DNA of 64,000 nucleotides from Paenibacillus beijingensis (lineage in GTDB: Bacteria > Bacillota > Bacilli > Paenibacillales > Paenibacillaceae): positions 3,065,501 to 3,129,500 of the forward strand of contig NZ_CP011058.1 of NCBI RefSeq assembly GCF_000961095.1, in the 5' to 3' direction. The stretch's first letter is position 1. Each line of letters begins with the position of its first letter. Below the pieces are notes generated by a model that was given only the letters and a program-made list of their open reading frames with translations, was not told the origin of the DNA and did no database searches. Positions 8,120-16,815 of the stretch are shown piece by piece. The translations under genes were made by a program, and so were the position numbers.

Positions 8120-10223
8120 CCGCTTGATTCCGAAGACGTTGGCCGTTCAAATTTTGCTGGTTATGCTGGTTAGCGCCATCGTGCCGCTTGGAGTGCTGGG
8201 ATGGCTCGGCATCCAAACGACCCGCAGCCATTTCGACGCTTACGCTTCGTCGCAGGCCCGCTTGGTGGAACGGAATTACGTCGAGATTTATCAGTCGTAT
8301 TTGCAGGAGCAGGTCAATGCCATCGACGCCGAGATGAAGGAGGTCGAGCATGCCGTACAATCCGCGGTTTGGGAAGGCAAGGCGATTTTTTCGGACCGTA
8401 AGCGGTACTCAGTGCCTCCTTTATCGTTCACGGAAGGACAACAGTGGGCTCTGCTCGACGAACGGGGGAACGAAGCCGTCAGCATCCTGACGGATGACGG
8501 GACCCTGTCGCAGCCGGTACTGCAGGACATGGCGCTCAGCCAATATTTGCATCCGCTGTTCAGCGGGGAAATCCGCCGCAATCCGAACATCGTCGCGATG
8601 TATTACATTCACCCTAAAGGAACGACTTATTACTTCGGATCTCCTTCGGCCAAAGGCAACCCTCTGAATGCGAGCGCTGACGCGCCGACAACCGCCTATT
8701 CCTTCTACCGGGACGCTCTCTCCATCCTGCCGGGCGAAGAGAAAGTGGCATGGACGAAACCCTATCTGGATATTACGCCCAACGGACGGATGTTTACCGC
8801 CACAGCGCCGATTTATGACGGTCAAGGTCAGCTAAAAGGCGTCGTGGCGGCGGATGTTACAATCGATGCGTTTGTACGGCACGTCCTCGACGTCCGATTC
8901 CGAGAGCCCGGCGCTTATGCGTTTCTGCTTGATACCGACCGCAAGCTGATGGCCGTTCAACATGCGGGGTACAAGGAGATCGGCGGCCTTGATTTGCAGA
9001 CGTTTTTCGAGCTCGAACAGGAGGGGGGCTATCGGGAAGCGAAAGTGGACGGACAAGCCGATATGCTGTTCGGGGGGAGCGTCCCTTCCACCGGATGGCT
9101 GCTCGGTTATGTCGTTCCGAAAGAGCGGCTGCTTTATTCCGTATCCCGCTCTTCCTCCGAATTGACCGAAAAGACCGGCAGCCGCTTGTTTTCTCAGCTG
9201 ACGCTTATTTCGGTCGTCTCCGCCGCCATTTGTTTCACGCTTGCCGTATTTTTGTGGCTGCGCATCTCCAAACCGCTCAAAATGCTGAAAGGCGCGTTTC
9301 ACGAGATGGGCAGCGGCCAATTCCAGATCGAGCTTCGCGAACCGCGGACCCGCGAATTCGACCAGTTGATGCAAACGTTTAACCGGATGTCTGCCCGGAT
9401 CGGAGAGCTGATGGACGAGCAGGTACGGCTTAACGAAGATCTGGAACATAAGGTTGAGGAGCGGACGGTGGAGCTGAACCGGGCAAACACGGAACTCCGG
9501 GATCGCGTGGGCGAATTGGTTCAGATGGAGAATTGGCGCAAGAAGTGGTTCACCCACATATCGCACGATTTGAAAACGCCTGCCGCTGTCGCCAAAGGGT
9601 TCATCGATGCGATCTTGGACGGCAAAATTCCGGATGATCAGACCGGCAAATATTTGATCAAGGTGACGGAGCGAATCCAAACGATCAACCGGCTCGTTCG
9701 CGATTTGAACGATCTCAGCCTGCTCGAGACGGGGCAGATCCGGATCCAGCCTGAACGTCACGATGCGGGTCCGTTCTTCCGCAGGCTGATTGCCAAATGG
9801 ACGGATCCGATCAGTTTGGGCGGCCGCGCCATCATCGTTGAGGAAAACGGGCAATCGGCGCAAATCCTGGCCGATCCCCATTATATTGGCAGAGCGGTCA
9901 ACAATATAATTGAAAATGCGGTCAAATATTCGCCTTCGGATTCGACCGTCACCGTAAGCATCGATCATGAGCCGGATCGCGTCGTGTTTCGCGTAATCGA
10001 TCAAGGTGCGGGCATTCCGGCGGAATCGCTGCCGTACGTATTTGATTCGTTCTACAGAGTCGACAAATCGCGGAACAGCAGCATCCCGGGCAGCGGTCTT
10101 GGGCTTTCCATCGCCCGGGAAATCGTGCGGCTGCACGGAGGCGACATCGGCGTGGAGCTGAACGCCGGACACGGCTGTACGTTTTTAATTGCCCTGCCTG
10201 TCGATGGCTCGGAAGAAGCGTGA
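8103..10223 (+). CDS. Membrane sensor histidine kinase with extracellular sensor domain
   Basis: 706 aa from ATG 8103, inside the end of the regulator gene. Membrane segment at about 14-36, a roughly 300-residue extracytoplasmic domain that looks like a double-Cache (dCache) small-ligand sensor, second membrane segment near 355-380, then HAMP and a coiled coil. The HisKA box is FTHISHDLKTP with the phosphorylated His, and the ATPase domain has N (NNIIENAVKYS), G1 (DQGAGIP) and G2 (GSGLGLSIA) boxes. It should autophosphorylate on signal binding and pass phosphate to the regulator at 7403. The ligand is unknown; amines or organic acids would fit dCache domains in general. Confidence 0.93.
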   Translation: MPKRFNRLIPKTLAVQILLVMLVSAIVPLGVLGWLGIQTTRSHFDAYASSQARLVERNYVEIYQSYLQEQVNAIDAEMKEVEHAVQSAVWEGKAIFSDRKRYSVPPLSFTEGQQWALLDERGNEAVSILTDDGTLSQPVLQDMALSQYLHPLFSGEIRRNPNIVAMYYIHPKGTTYYFGSPSAKGNPLNASADAPTTAYSFYRDALSILPGEEKVAWTKPYLDITPNGRMFTATAPIYDGQGQLKGVVAADVTIDAFVRHVLDVRFREPGAYAFLLDTDRKLMAVQHAGYKEIGGLDLQTFFELEQEGGYREAKVDGQADMLFGGSVPSTGWLLGYVVPKERLLYSVSRSSSELTEKTGSRLFSQLTLISVVSAAICFTLAVFLWLRISKPLKMLKGAFHEMGSGQFQIELREPRTREFDQLMQTFNRMSARIGELMDEQVRLNEDLEHKVEERTVELNRANTELRDRVGELVQMENWRKKWFTHISHDLKTPAAVAKGFIDAILDGKIPDDQTGKYLIKVTERIQTINRLVRDLNDLSLLETGQIRIQPERHDAGPFFRRLIAKWTDPISLGGRAIIVEENGQSAQILADPHYIGRAVNNIIENAVKYSPSDSTVTVSIDHEPDRVVFRVIDQGAGIPAESLPYVFDSFYRVDKSRNSSIPGSGLGLSIAREIVRLHGGDIGVELNAGHGCTFLIALPVDGSEEA

Positions 10224-10310
10224 TCGGAACAGCGGTGATACGATGCCGGGCCGGATGACGCAATGAAACGATACCGGACCGGATGCGGGCCATCGCATCC
10301 GCAACGAACG

Positions 10311-10345
10311 AGAGGCCTATGCGCATGTGCATAGGCCTCTTTGTT
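10311..10345. terminator. Bidirectional terminator between sensor kinase and DinB genes
   Basis: Perfect stem AGAGGCCTATGC / GCATAGGCCTCT followed by TTGTT. It lies between two convergent genes and can serve both. Confidence 0.85.
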
Positions 10346-10367
10346 GAGACGGACGAAACCGTCTGCC

Positions 10368-10883
10368 TCAATTTTCGATATGAATTTCCCAAAGACGATT
10401 AATTCTCTCCAATTGCCCCAGTGTGTAAGCAATATGGCAAAGGTCATGAACTAACACCCAGACGGAAGTGCGTCCTTCCGGAGGTACTTCTCCCCAACAT
10501 AAGACACCCCGGCTTAAATCAATAGGAGCAGGCAACAAATTGGTTTCAGCCAAGTTATCAAACGTTTTGGTCAAACGGTTCTTCGTATCTTCTAACATTT
10601 TTTCCAGTTCTTCGAGATCCCCCTGAATACCGAATTCATTCGCCCGGATCCTGTCGGTTGGAATTCCCCCTACCACATCTCCAATCCAATAGGCGGCTGA
10701 TCCAAGCAAGTGGTAGGTCAACACAAAGGGACTGTTCTTCATTTGATTGGGCGTCCAATTGAGCGCTTCAGGAGGAAGATTTCTTACAATTTTAAATACG
10801 TCCTCCAATAGTCCTTCTGCAATCACTTTTAAATCTTTTCCCACTTCAATGCTGATGTTTGTTTGTACATTTTGATTTGACAT
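10368..10883 (-). CDS. DinB-family protein
   Basis: 171 aa four-helix DinB/YfiT-type protein. A conserved early His in LTYHLLGSAAYW and a late HDLCHIAYTLGQL with two His match the metal triad of this fold, which is shared with thiol S-transferases; substrates are usually unknown. ATG at 10883 is chosen because GAGGAG is 11 nt upstream; an earlier GTG overlaps that site. It starts 27 bases after the desulfhydrase-like gene and is probably cotranscribed with it. Confidence 0.8.
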   Translation of the reverse strand: MSNQNVQTNISIEVGKDLKVIAEGLLEDVFKIVRNLPPEALNWTPNQMKNSPFVLTYHLLGSAAYWIGDVVGGIPTDRIRANEFGIQGDLEELEKMLEDTKNRLTKTFDNLAETNLLPAPIDLSRGVLCWGEVPPEGRTSVWVLVHDLCHIAYTLGQLERINRLWEIHIEN

Positions 10884-10910
10884 ATGTGTGTACACTCCTC
10901 GATTTATGAA

Positions 10911-11915
10911 TTATAGAATGGCGGAGTCATAATTGAACAATAACGGGAATCCCCCGGTGTGAATAAAGACAACCGCATCATACTTGGACAACTGTCCGTG
11001 CTGCCCCATGTGAATCAAACCCGCCATCGCTTTGCCGGTGTAAACAGGGTCCAGGAAAATTCCTTCTGATCGCGCGGTGATATGAATGGCGCTGCGGCAT
11101 GCCTCGGTAATATCAGCGTATCTGGAGCCGATAAAGCCATCTTCGATCCAGACTTGTCGCTCGTCTATCGTCTGCTCATACCCGGCTAATTTCAATGTTT
11201 CTGTCGCAATTCTGGCCGTTTTTGCTTTTTTGATCTCCGTATTCCCGCTTACACTTACACCGAGAATCTCCAAGTTATTCGGAATAACACTTGCACCGGC
11301 GATTAATCCTGCATGAGTACCGCAAGTTCCAGTCGCGACGACAACAAGAATGCGTTTGAAACCCATGTCCATGGAGCTGATCTGCTGAACTAACTCCTTA
11401 ACAGCCAGGATATAACCGACTGTGCCGAGCGCATCCGTTCCGCCTTCCGGAATAATGCAGGGGATGCCGCCTTGGTTTGTGATGTCCTTGGCAACTTCAG
11501 CCATCGCTTCATTCATAACCTCCAAAGGCGGGCGATCTGCGGGCGGGCTTACGAAGGTCAGTTCGGAATCCATCAAATGATCCAGGTACAGATTCCCGCG
11601 GCGCTCATGGTCAGGTTGGCCGCTTAATACCAAATGCGGCTTGAGCCCGAGCTTTCTACCGGCGGCAGCGGTAAGATGAGCATGATTGGATTGTACGGCT
11701 CCGGTCGTAATAACGTGGGTTGCTCCGTCTTTAATGGCCTGGCCCAATTGAAATTCAAGCTTTCTTGCTTTATTCCCCCCTCCTCCAAGGCCGGTCATAT
11801 CTTCCCTTTTGATAAATAACGGACAGCCTAATTGTCGGGATAGCTGGCCGGCAGGCTGCAAGGGAGTCGGCCATGATCCTAATTGGACACGAGGCAGAGA
11901 TGAGATCTTATTCAT
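10911..11915 (-). CDS. PLP-dependent D-cysteine desulfhydrase / ACC deaminase family enzyme
   Basis: 334 aa, full length for this fold-type II PLP family. The N terminus has WPTPLQPAGQLS and IKREDMTG, the PLP lysine is in GGGGNKARKLEF near residue 50, and QSNHAHLTAAAG follows. The family converts D-cysteine (to pyruvate, sulfide and ammonia) or aminocyclopropane carboxylate; sequence reading alone does not separate these, though the overall wording resembles D-cysteine desulfhydrase. The ATG has a GGGGGATAGG ribosome site. Its promoter carries the 34-bp operator at 11976-12009, shared with the MFS gene. Divergent from the CGNR regulator. Confidence 0.85.
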   Translation of the reverse strand: MNKISSLPRVQLGSWPTPLQPAGQLSRQLGCPLFIKREDMTGLGGGGNKARKLEFQLGQAIKDGATHVITTGAVQSNHAHLTAAAGRKLGLKPHLVLSGQPDHERRGNLYLDHLMDSELTFVSPPADRPPLEVMNEAMAEVAKDITNQGGIPCIIPEGGTDALGTVGYILAVKELVQQISSMDMGFKRILVVVATGTCGTHAGLIAGASVIPNNLEILGVSVSGNTEIKKAKTARIATETLKLAGYEQTIDERQVWIEDGFIGSRYADITEACRSAIHITARSEGIFLDPVYTGKAMAGLIHMGQHGQLSKYDAVVFIHTGGFPLLFNYDSAIL

Positions 11916-11959
11916 TCCTATCCCCCTTCTTTCTAAACTTTTCCTGTTGCACGTAACTC

Positions 11960-12009
11960 ATTATAATTTTCAATTAACTAACCTGTCAATAAAATAAATA
12001 GGGTTAGTT
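11960..12009 (-). promoter_or_regulatory. Promoter and CGNR-regulon operator, site 1
   Basis: Minus-strand -35 TTGACA (11984-11989) and -10 TATAAT (11960-11965), 18 bp apart, drive the desulfhydrase-like gene. AACTAACC (11976-11983) and GGTTAGTT (12002-12009) form an inverted repeat with an 18-bp centre that covers the -35 box. The same layout, with identical arms and spacing, recurs at 14143-14192. The likely protein is the CGNR regulator encoded next door. Confidence 0.75.
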
Positions 12010-12025
12010 TATAACAAGCTTTCCT

Positions 12026-12053
12026 TTGAATTAACCTCTTATACATGTATAAT
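12026..12053 (+). promoter_or_regulatory. Promoter of the CGNR regulator gene
   Basis: TTGAAT, 16 bp, TATAAT, about 37 bases before the start codon and next to operator site 1, so the regulator probably also controls itself. Confidence 0.6.
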
Positions 12054-12089
12054 AAAGTTAGAAGACGAAACGAAAGGTGATTAGATTCC

Positions 12090-12659
12090 ATGGCCGTTCC
12101 AGAAAAATTCCGGTTTGTTTCAAACTCCTTATCTTTGAATTTGGTTAATACAGAAGAGAATCGCAGAGGAAAAAGGCATGATCTGCTTGTGACCGAGCAG
12201 CAAGTTGATGATTGGCTTGAGCACATGTTCTCCGAGCAAGTCATGCATACCGAACAATTTTCACAACGAAACCATTTCTCACAAGAATCCGTGTCCGCCC
12301 TTAGAGAACTTAGAGGACTGCTGCGAAAGGGATTTCAGGACATCGCGGACGGGCAGCAAGCAGACGAGCAGTGGATTCACTCCTTGGAGAGCTATATCCA
12401 TCATGCTCCGTTCACCTTTGCGATTAAGGAAAATAAGCTTTTACCCATACCCTGCGGACCGGATGTAAACGCGCTTCTCTCCCTTGTTGCTTATGACGCA
12501 CTGGAATTGCTGGCGGGTGGCAAGCTTGCCACACTTCACAGATGCTCCAATCCAAAATGTTTATGGATGTACTTGGATGCGACGGGAAAACGAAAGTGGT
12601 GCTCGATGAAAATATGCGGGAACCGTATGAAAGTCGCACGCCACCAGCTTCGCTCTTAA
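12090..12659 (+). CDS. CGNR zinc-finger (ABATE-domain) transcriptional regulator
   Basis: 189 aa. The N-terminal ABATE-like ligand domain starts FRFVSNSLSLNLVNTE, and the C-terminal zinc finger is HRCSNPKCLWMYLD...KWCSMKICGNRMK, with the CGNR signature. These proteins are small cytoplasmic DNA-binding regulators with mostly unknown ligands. Ribosome site GAAAGGTGAT is ahead of the ATG. It is divergent from the desulfhydrase-like gene and followed by the MFS gene on the opposite strand, and both of those have the same operator, which argues for a small local regulon. Confidence 0.88.
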   Translation: MAVPEKFRFVSNSLSLNLVNTEENRRGKRHDLLVTEQQVDDWLEHMFSEQVMHTEQFSQRNHFSQESVSALRELRGLLRKGFQDIADGQQADEQWIHSLESYIHHAPFTFAIKENKLLPIPCGPDVNALLSLVAYDALELLAGGKLATLHRCSNPKCLWMYLDATGKRKWCSMKICGNRMKVARHQLRS

Positions 12660-12685
12660 CGAAAGTCTTTACTTGTTGAAAAGTG

Positions 12686-14005
12686 TTAATTGTTTTCAGG
12701 AACTAACGGTCGGTCAGGTTTAATCACAAACCATAACAAAATAGCAAATCCAATGGGTATGATATTAATGATTAGAGTCGCATTCCAACCCAATTCTTGT
12801 GCAAACCATCCGCAAATAATGGGTGAAGTAACACCGCCGATGCTTCCCCACACATTCATCCAACCGCTGACAGACCCTGAGAATTCTTTTCCCAGGTCAT
12901 TCGCAAGTGCCCATGAAGCGACAAACGGAAGTCCGAGTGCGCCTAGCGATAAAGTGAGCCAAAGAACGTTCATCCATGGATCGGTAGCATAAGCTGCTAA
13001 ATACAGCCCTATTACGAAAAATATAAATCCGATGACCGCCAGGTGGCCGCGAGCCTTCCGACGAGAGTTCGTTTTTTTCAGAATGAGGTCCGAAACCGCG
13101 CCTCCGGCAAGGGTCGTGAGACAAAGCGCCAGCCAAGGGAAACTTGCGGCGAATCCCATTTCTTTCAGAGAAAAGCCTCGTGCTTCGATCAAATAAGTAG
13201 GCAACCATGTTAAAAAGAAAATTTGCATGTACAGAACGACAAGGTATTGCATGCCAATTGCCCAAAATCGTACGTTCTTTAAATACAGCTTCCAAGGCGC
13301 TCTTTTTTTGGTACCGGAACCTGCAACACTTCTGTTTTCCAAGATGAGAGCTTTTTCTTGTTCTGTAATCCAAGGATGATTTTCCGGTTTATCGCGTCCT
13401 ACGAAATACCAAACCAAACCAATGACAATTCCCGCAATAGCAAAAATGTAGAAAACACCTTGCCATCCAAAAATCGTCATGATTCCAACTGCTAAGGCCG
13501 GTGCAACGACAGGACCGAAGAAGGAACCCGACAATAATGCACTCGCTGCCCGCCCTTTTTCTTGTTTTTGAAACCAGTATGAATTGAAGACCGCATTTCC
13601 GGGAAACATTGGCCCCTCACCAACTCCAAACAAAAACCTCACCACGCATAATGAGACGTAAGAAGTTGCTGCTGCTGTAAGTGCCGTAAACGCCGACCAC
13701 ACGGTAATCGCAATGGTGATCATGTTCCTGGCTCCGTATTTCTCTGCAAGCATTCCCCCGGGTATTTGCGCAAAACAATAGCCTAAGTAGAACAATGAAG
13801 ATAGAAGTCCGAATTCAACCTTATTCATACTTAACGCATCCATCATTGGTTTAGCCACAATCGAAATATTGGCTCGATCCATATAAGCGATCAAGCCGAT
13901 GATGAAGAAGACAAAAGCCAAACTCCAACGCAAGCCTATTTTCCTTTCTTTTTTCTTTGCGTATGCTGCCATTTGCAACTGTGATTCGGATGTTACTTCA
14001 TTCAT
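12686..14005 (-). CDS. MFS transporter, anion:cation symporter type
   Basis: 439 aa from ATG 14005 (GGGAG 10 nt upstream); a GTG at 14083 would add 26 polar residues. Twelve membrane helices can be followed. The first loop has YMDRANISIVAKPMM and GYCFAQIPGGMLAEKYGARN, the typical ACS-family (glucarate/phthalate-type) signature. It should import an organic anion in exchange with protons or cations. Its promoter carries operator site 2, so it is expected to work with the PLP enzyme; imported substrate might be an amino acid-like anion. Confidence 0.88.
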   Translation of the reverse strand: MNEVTSESQLQMAAYAKKKERKIGLRWSLAFVFFIIGLIAYMDRANISIVAKPMMDALSMNKVEFGLLSSLFYLGYCFAQIPGGMLAEKYGARNMITIAITVWSAFTALTAAATSYVSLCVVRFLFGVGEGPMFPGNAVFNSYWFQKQEKGRAASALLSGSFFGPVVAPALAVGIMTIFGWQGVFYIFAIAGIVIGLVWYFVGRDKPENHPWITEQEKALILENRSVAGSGTKKRAPWKLYLKNVRFWAIGMQYLVVLYMQIFFLTWLPTYLIEARGFSLKEMGFAASFPWLALCLTTLAGGAVSDLILKKTNSRRKARGHLAVIGFIFFVIGLYLAAYATDPWMNVLWLTLSLGALGLPFVASWALANDLGKEFSGSVSGWMNVWGSIGGVTSPIICGWFAQELGWNATLIINIIPIGFAILLWFVIKPDRPLVPENN

Positions 14006-14142
14006 TCGCTCTTCACTCCCGATTGTGGATTCATCAGCTTCGCCTTTCAAATCCCCTTGTACACCGAAAAAAGGATCAACCACCCCTTAATGGAAGATAT
14101 CGTGACATTGTATGGTGTGTTTTATGGCCTCCCTCGAGACAC

Positions 14143-14192
14143 ATTATAGTTTTCTGTTAACTAACCTGTCAATATAATTTTTTAGGTTAGTT
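14143..14192 (-). promoter_or_regulatory. Promoter and CGNR-regulon operator, site 2
   Basis: Minus-strand -35 TTGACA (14167-14172) and -10 TATAAT (14143-14148), 18 bp apart, point to the MFS gene. AACTAACC (14159-14166) and GGTTAGTT (14185-14192) repeat the arms and 18-bp spacing of site 1. The neighbouring bases are also alike, so the whole intergenic control region looks duplicated. Confidence 0.75.
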
Positions 14193-14206
14193 ATTTCTCT
14201 GAATCC

Positions 14207-14235
14207 TTCAAAATAACCCTTTATCGATATATAAT
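14207..14235 (+). promoter_or_regulatory. Orphan plus-strand promoter in the duplicated control region
   Basis: TTCAAA, 17 bp, TATAAT, lined up with the CGNR gene promoter at 12026-12053 (both continue TATAGTTAG or AAAGTTAG-like). No full gene follows, only the 10-codon frame at 14327. Confidence 0.5.
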
Positions 14236-14326
14236 ATAGTTAGTTTATAAGTGTGATCAGGCATACATCGGTGGCAGCTGCTTTTAAGTCGGGATGGTGA
14301 CAAGGCAAGAAGAAGGGGGAATAGGA

Positions 14327-14359
14327 TTGAAAACGAATGTTGTTGGCTTCCGGGATTGA
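14327..14359 (+). CDS. Possible 10-codon leader peptide or gene stub
   Basis: TTG start preceded by AGAAGGGGGAATAGG, a strong ribosome site, reading LKTNVVGFRD then TGA. It lies downstream of the orphan promoter and right before the murQ terminator hairpin. It may be what is left of a second regulator copy or a real short peptide; nothing supports either more strongly. Confidence 0.25.
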   Translation: MKTNVVGFRD

Positions 14360-14360
14360 T

Positions 14361-14403
14361 CAAAAAAACCTCCAAAACCGCTTTCATCGCGGTTTTGGAG
14401 GTT
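14361..14403 (-). terminator. Terminator of the murQ operon
   Basis: Perfect 15-bp stem AACCTCCAAAACCGC / GCGGTTTTGGAGGTT with a 7-nt loop; on the minus strand it runs into a T7 tract. Confidence 0.88.
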
Positions 14404-14494
14404 AACGTTTACACTATTGGGCTGGCTCATTCGTTTCGAACTTTTTGGGCCGGCTCCTTTGAGTTTGCATGCACGTTCGAGTTCGCCCGCCGCT

Positions 14495-15409
14495 TCAAGC
14501 CGGCGAACGGTACAGCTCGATCGCTTTGCGGACGAAACCGTCCGCCTGCCGCAGCAGGCTGCGGGCTTCTTCGGCGCCGACGCCGAGCAAGATCATAACG
14601 ATCGCCGTTTTAACGTGGGCGTCCGACTCCCGGTACGCCGTCTCGATCGTGTCCTCGTCGGCTCCGGTTGCCAGCGAAATGAGCCGTTTGCCGCGATCGA
14701 CAAGCTTTTGGTTGGAGGACTGCATATCGACCATCAGATTGTCGTATACTTTGCCGCTCAAAATCATGGAAGCGGTGGTGAGCATGTTAAGGATAAGCTT
14801 TTGCGCGGTACCGGCTTTCATGCGGGTGGAGCCCAGTACGACCTCGGGCCCGACGACCGCTTCGATCATGATGGAAGCGGCTTCGTCCATTGCGGAAGGG
14901 GAGTTGTTGCTGATGCCGACCACGGTGGCACCGAGCTCGCGCGCCCGCTTCATGACGCCGATCACGTAAGGCGTCCGGCCGCTTGCCGCGATGCCGACGA
15001 CGACGTCGATCGGCCCGACGTTCATATCGTCGGCTTCCGACCGCCCCAGCTCCTCGCTGTCTTCGTACCCTTCGACGGGATGCCGGATGGCGCGTTCTCC
15101 GCCGGCGATAACGCCCACCACCTGGTCCGGATCGGTACCGTACGTGGGCGGGCATTCCGAGGCGTCCAATATTCCGAGCCGTCCGCTCGTTCCCGCGCCG
15201 AAATAAAGCAGGCGCCCGCCCATCTTGAAGCTGCGGACGACCGCTTCAACGGCGAGGGCGATGTCCGGAATGCACGCTTCAACGGCGCCCGGAACGAGAC
15301 GGTCTTCGGCGTTAATCAGCCTTAATATTTGTTCAGCGGACATCTTATCGATATGGCGGGTCCGTTCATTCTGCTGCTCGGACGTCAAATGATCGGTCGA
15401 TAAATTCAA
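14495..15409 (-). CDS. murQ: N-acetylmuramic acid 6-phosphate etherase
   Basis: 304 aa. MurQ removes D-lactate from MurNAc-6-phosphate to give GlcNAc-6-phosphate in the cytosol. The SIS domain has YFGAGTSGRLGILDASECPPT near residue 70, VVGIAASGRTPYV near 135, and GSTRMKAGTAQKL near 200, all MurQ hallmarks. N terminus TEQQNERTRHID-like (SEQQNERTRHIDKMS) is typical. It follows the kinase gene at 15438 by 28 bases on the same strand, so phosphorylation and ether cleavage are coupled in one operon. Confidence 0.96.
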   Translation of the reverse strand: MNLSTDHLTSEQQNERTRHIDKMSAEQILRLINAEDRLVPGAVEACIPDIALAVEAVVRSFKMGGRLLYFGAGTSGRLGILDASECPPTYGTDPDQVVGVIAGGERAIRHPVEGYEDSEELGRSEADDMNVGPIDVVVGIAASGRTPYVIGVMKRARELGATVVGISNNSPSAMDEAASIMIEAVVGPEVVLGSTRMKAGTAQKLILNMLTTASMILSGKVYDNLMVDMQSSNQKLVDRGKRLISLATGADEDTIETAYRESDAHVKTAIVMILLGVGAEEARSLLRQADGFVRKAIELYRSPA

Positions 15410-15437
15410 TGGCTGTTCCTCCTTGTGTCACCATCGT

Positions 15438-16358
15438 TCAAACGAACTTTTGCAGGGCAAGCAGGGCCGCTCCGTAAGCCGCCTTTCGCTCCGATTGTAC
15501 GATGGAAATCTGCGGCGTCAGCTCGCGCATCTTCTCGCAGAACGTATCCATAAACAAGGCCGAGTGTGTAAAAATAGAGCCTGTCGCCGCGATCCGCGAC
15601 CGCAAGAACCATTCTTCCCGCCCGCACACCGCTGCGCTCAGGCGCACAAGATCCTCGGCGGCCCCGCGGATAATCCGGACGGCGGCGGCGTCTCCCGCAG
15701 CGGCGGCATCGATGCACAGCCGCGCGTAGTCGGCGATATGCCGCTTTGTAACATGAGACTCATATATAATCGAGCGCAGCTCGGCGGGCGAGCCGATTCC
15801 GCTGAATGTAAGCACCGCCTCCGTCAGCGCGGTCGGCGGCTCGGCGCCGTCGAAGCTGAGCATTACCGCCTGCAACGTGTTCAGGCCGATTTCATATCCG
15901 CTTCCTTTATCGCCGAGAATATGGCCCCATCCGCCGGCGCGATACCGCTTCCCCGAAGGCGAAAATCCGTAGACGATTGCGCCGGTGCCGGCAATGGCAA
16001 TAATGCCTTCATTTACACCAAGTCCGGCTGCGAGCGCAATTTCCGCATCGCCCGTCACATAGAGCGGAACGGGACGTTTACCGCTGCTGTTGAAATAATC
16101 GGACAAGTAGCCGTAAACCCGGTTATGCTCTTCCTCCGTATAAATGCCCGCCAGCCCGAGACTAATGCCCCGGCACTGAAGAGGATCGAGCGGCACTTCG
16201 TCCAGCAGCTTGGACAGCTGAAGCATCGCCGTCCCGAAGGTGACCGCTGTCTGATTGCTTGCTCCGCCCCGCAGGCTGAGCAGCTCCCGGCCCTGCAGGT
16301 CGACTGCGATAACCTCGGTTTTCGTGCCGCCTCCGTCAAAGCCCAGTACATACTGCAT
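15438..16358 (-). CDS. murK: BadF/NagK-type sugar kinase, likely MurNAc kinase (MurK-like)
   Basis: 306 aa. ASKHA-fold ATPase: phosphate-1 motif LGFDGGGTKTE at the start, GGASNQT, then IAGTGAIVYG and GGWGHILGDKGSGYEIG in the centre. The group phosphorylates GlcNAc or MurNAc. Placement before murQ and opposite the muramidase/ABC importer cluster suggests it makes MurNAc-6-phosphate from unphosphorylated MurNAc, replacing the phosphotransferase step of B. subtilis MurP. Substrate choice is inferred from context; GlcNAc kinase activity is possible too. The 460-bp upstream gap holds the divergent namZ promoter; an AAACGCTTCCCC stretch near 16452 is weakly cre-like. Confidence 0.85.
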   Translation of the reverse strand: MQYVLGFDGGGTKTEVIAVDLQGRELLSLRGGASNQTAVTFGTAMLQLSKLLDEVPLDPLQCRGISLGLAGIYTEEEHNRVYGYLSDYFNSSGKRPVPLYVTGDAEIALAAGLGVNEGIIAIAGTGAIVYGFSPSGKRYRAGGWGHILGDKGSGYEIGLNTLQAVMLSFDGAEPPTALTEAVLTFSGIGSPAELRSIIYESHVTKRHIADYARLCIDAAAAGDAAAVRIIRGAAEDLVRLSAAVCGREEWFLRSRIAATGSIFTHSALFMDTFCEKMRELTPQISIVQSERKAAYGAALLALQKFV

Positions 16359-16676
16359 ACATTCACCCGCTTTAGGTTGTTTAATCTGTCATGTCAAGGT
16401 TGGGATAGATATAGAATAATCGATGGGGATATCTTTGTAAAATAAAATTTTAAACGCTTCCCCACTTAAAGGTGCCGCAAGAAGGCGGGCGAAAATGACA
16501 TTTCATTTCGAAGTCTTTTATGATAATGGACTACTTATGTTACTTTATGCGGTTGTCGAAAGGGATGTCGGGAGGGCATGCCCTGGATCCGGTCGTATCC
16601 GAGCCGGTACGAAACTGTATTTTGTGGAGGGAGCGGGGACGATTTTATTGAATTACTTTTAAAATAAATTTTTACA

Positions 16677-16704
16677 TTGAAACTTTGTTTCATGGTGGTA
16701 TAAT
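16677..16704 (+). promoter_or_regulatory. Promoter with RpiR/MurR-like operator
   Basis: TTGAAA (16677-16682) and TATAAT (16699-16704), 16 bp apart. The perfect dyad TGAAAC-TTT-GTTTCA (16678-16692) overlaps the -35 box and spacer, the form expected for an RpiR-family repressor. A second small dyad TTCACGGTGAA is at 16771-16781. The regulator gene lies at the end of the cluster (22750). Confidence 0.6.
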
Positions 16705-16815
16705 AATCCGTGTAAGATATTGTTACATAACCGGAAACAATTGTCACTGCCATTATCAGCAATTAAAAGTTTCACGGTGAATTACTTTCTTCTATATTAC
16801 GATTACGCAATAGAA

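Noticed and set aside
8832..10172. 446-codon open frame opposite the histidine kinase gene
   Set aside because: Antisense shadow; the kinase motifs are complete on the plus strand.
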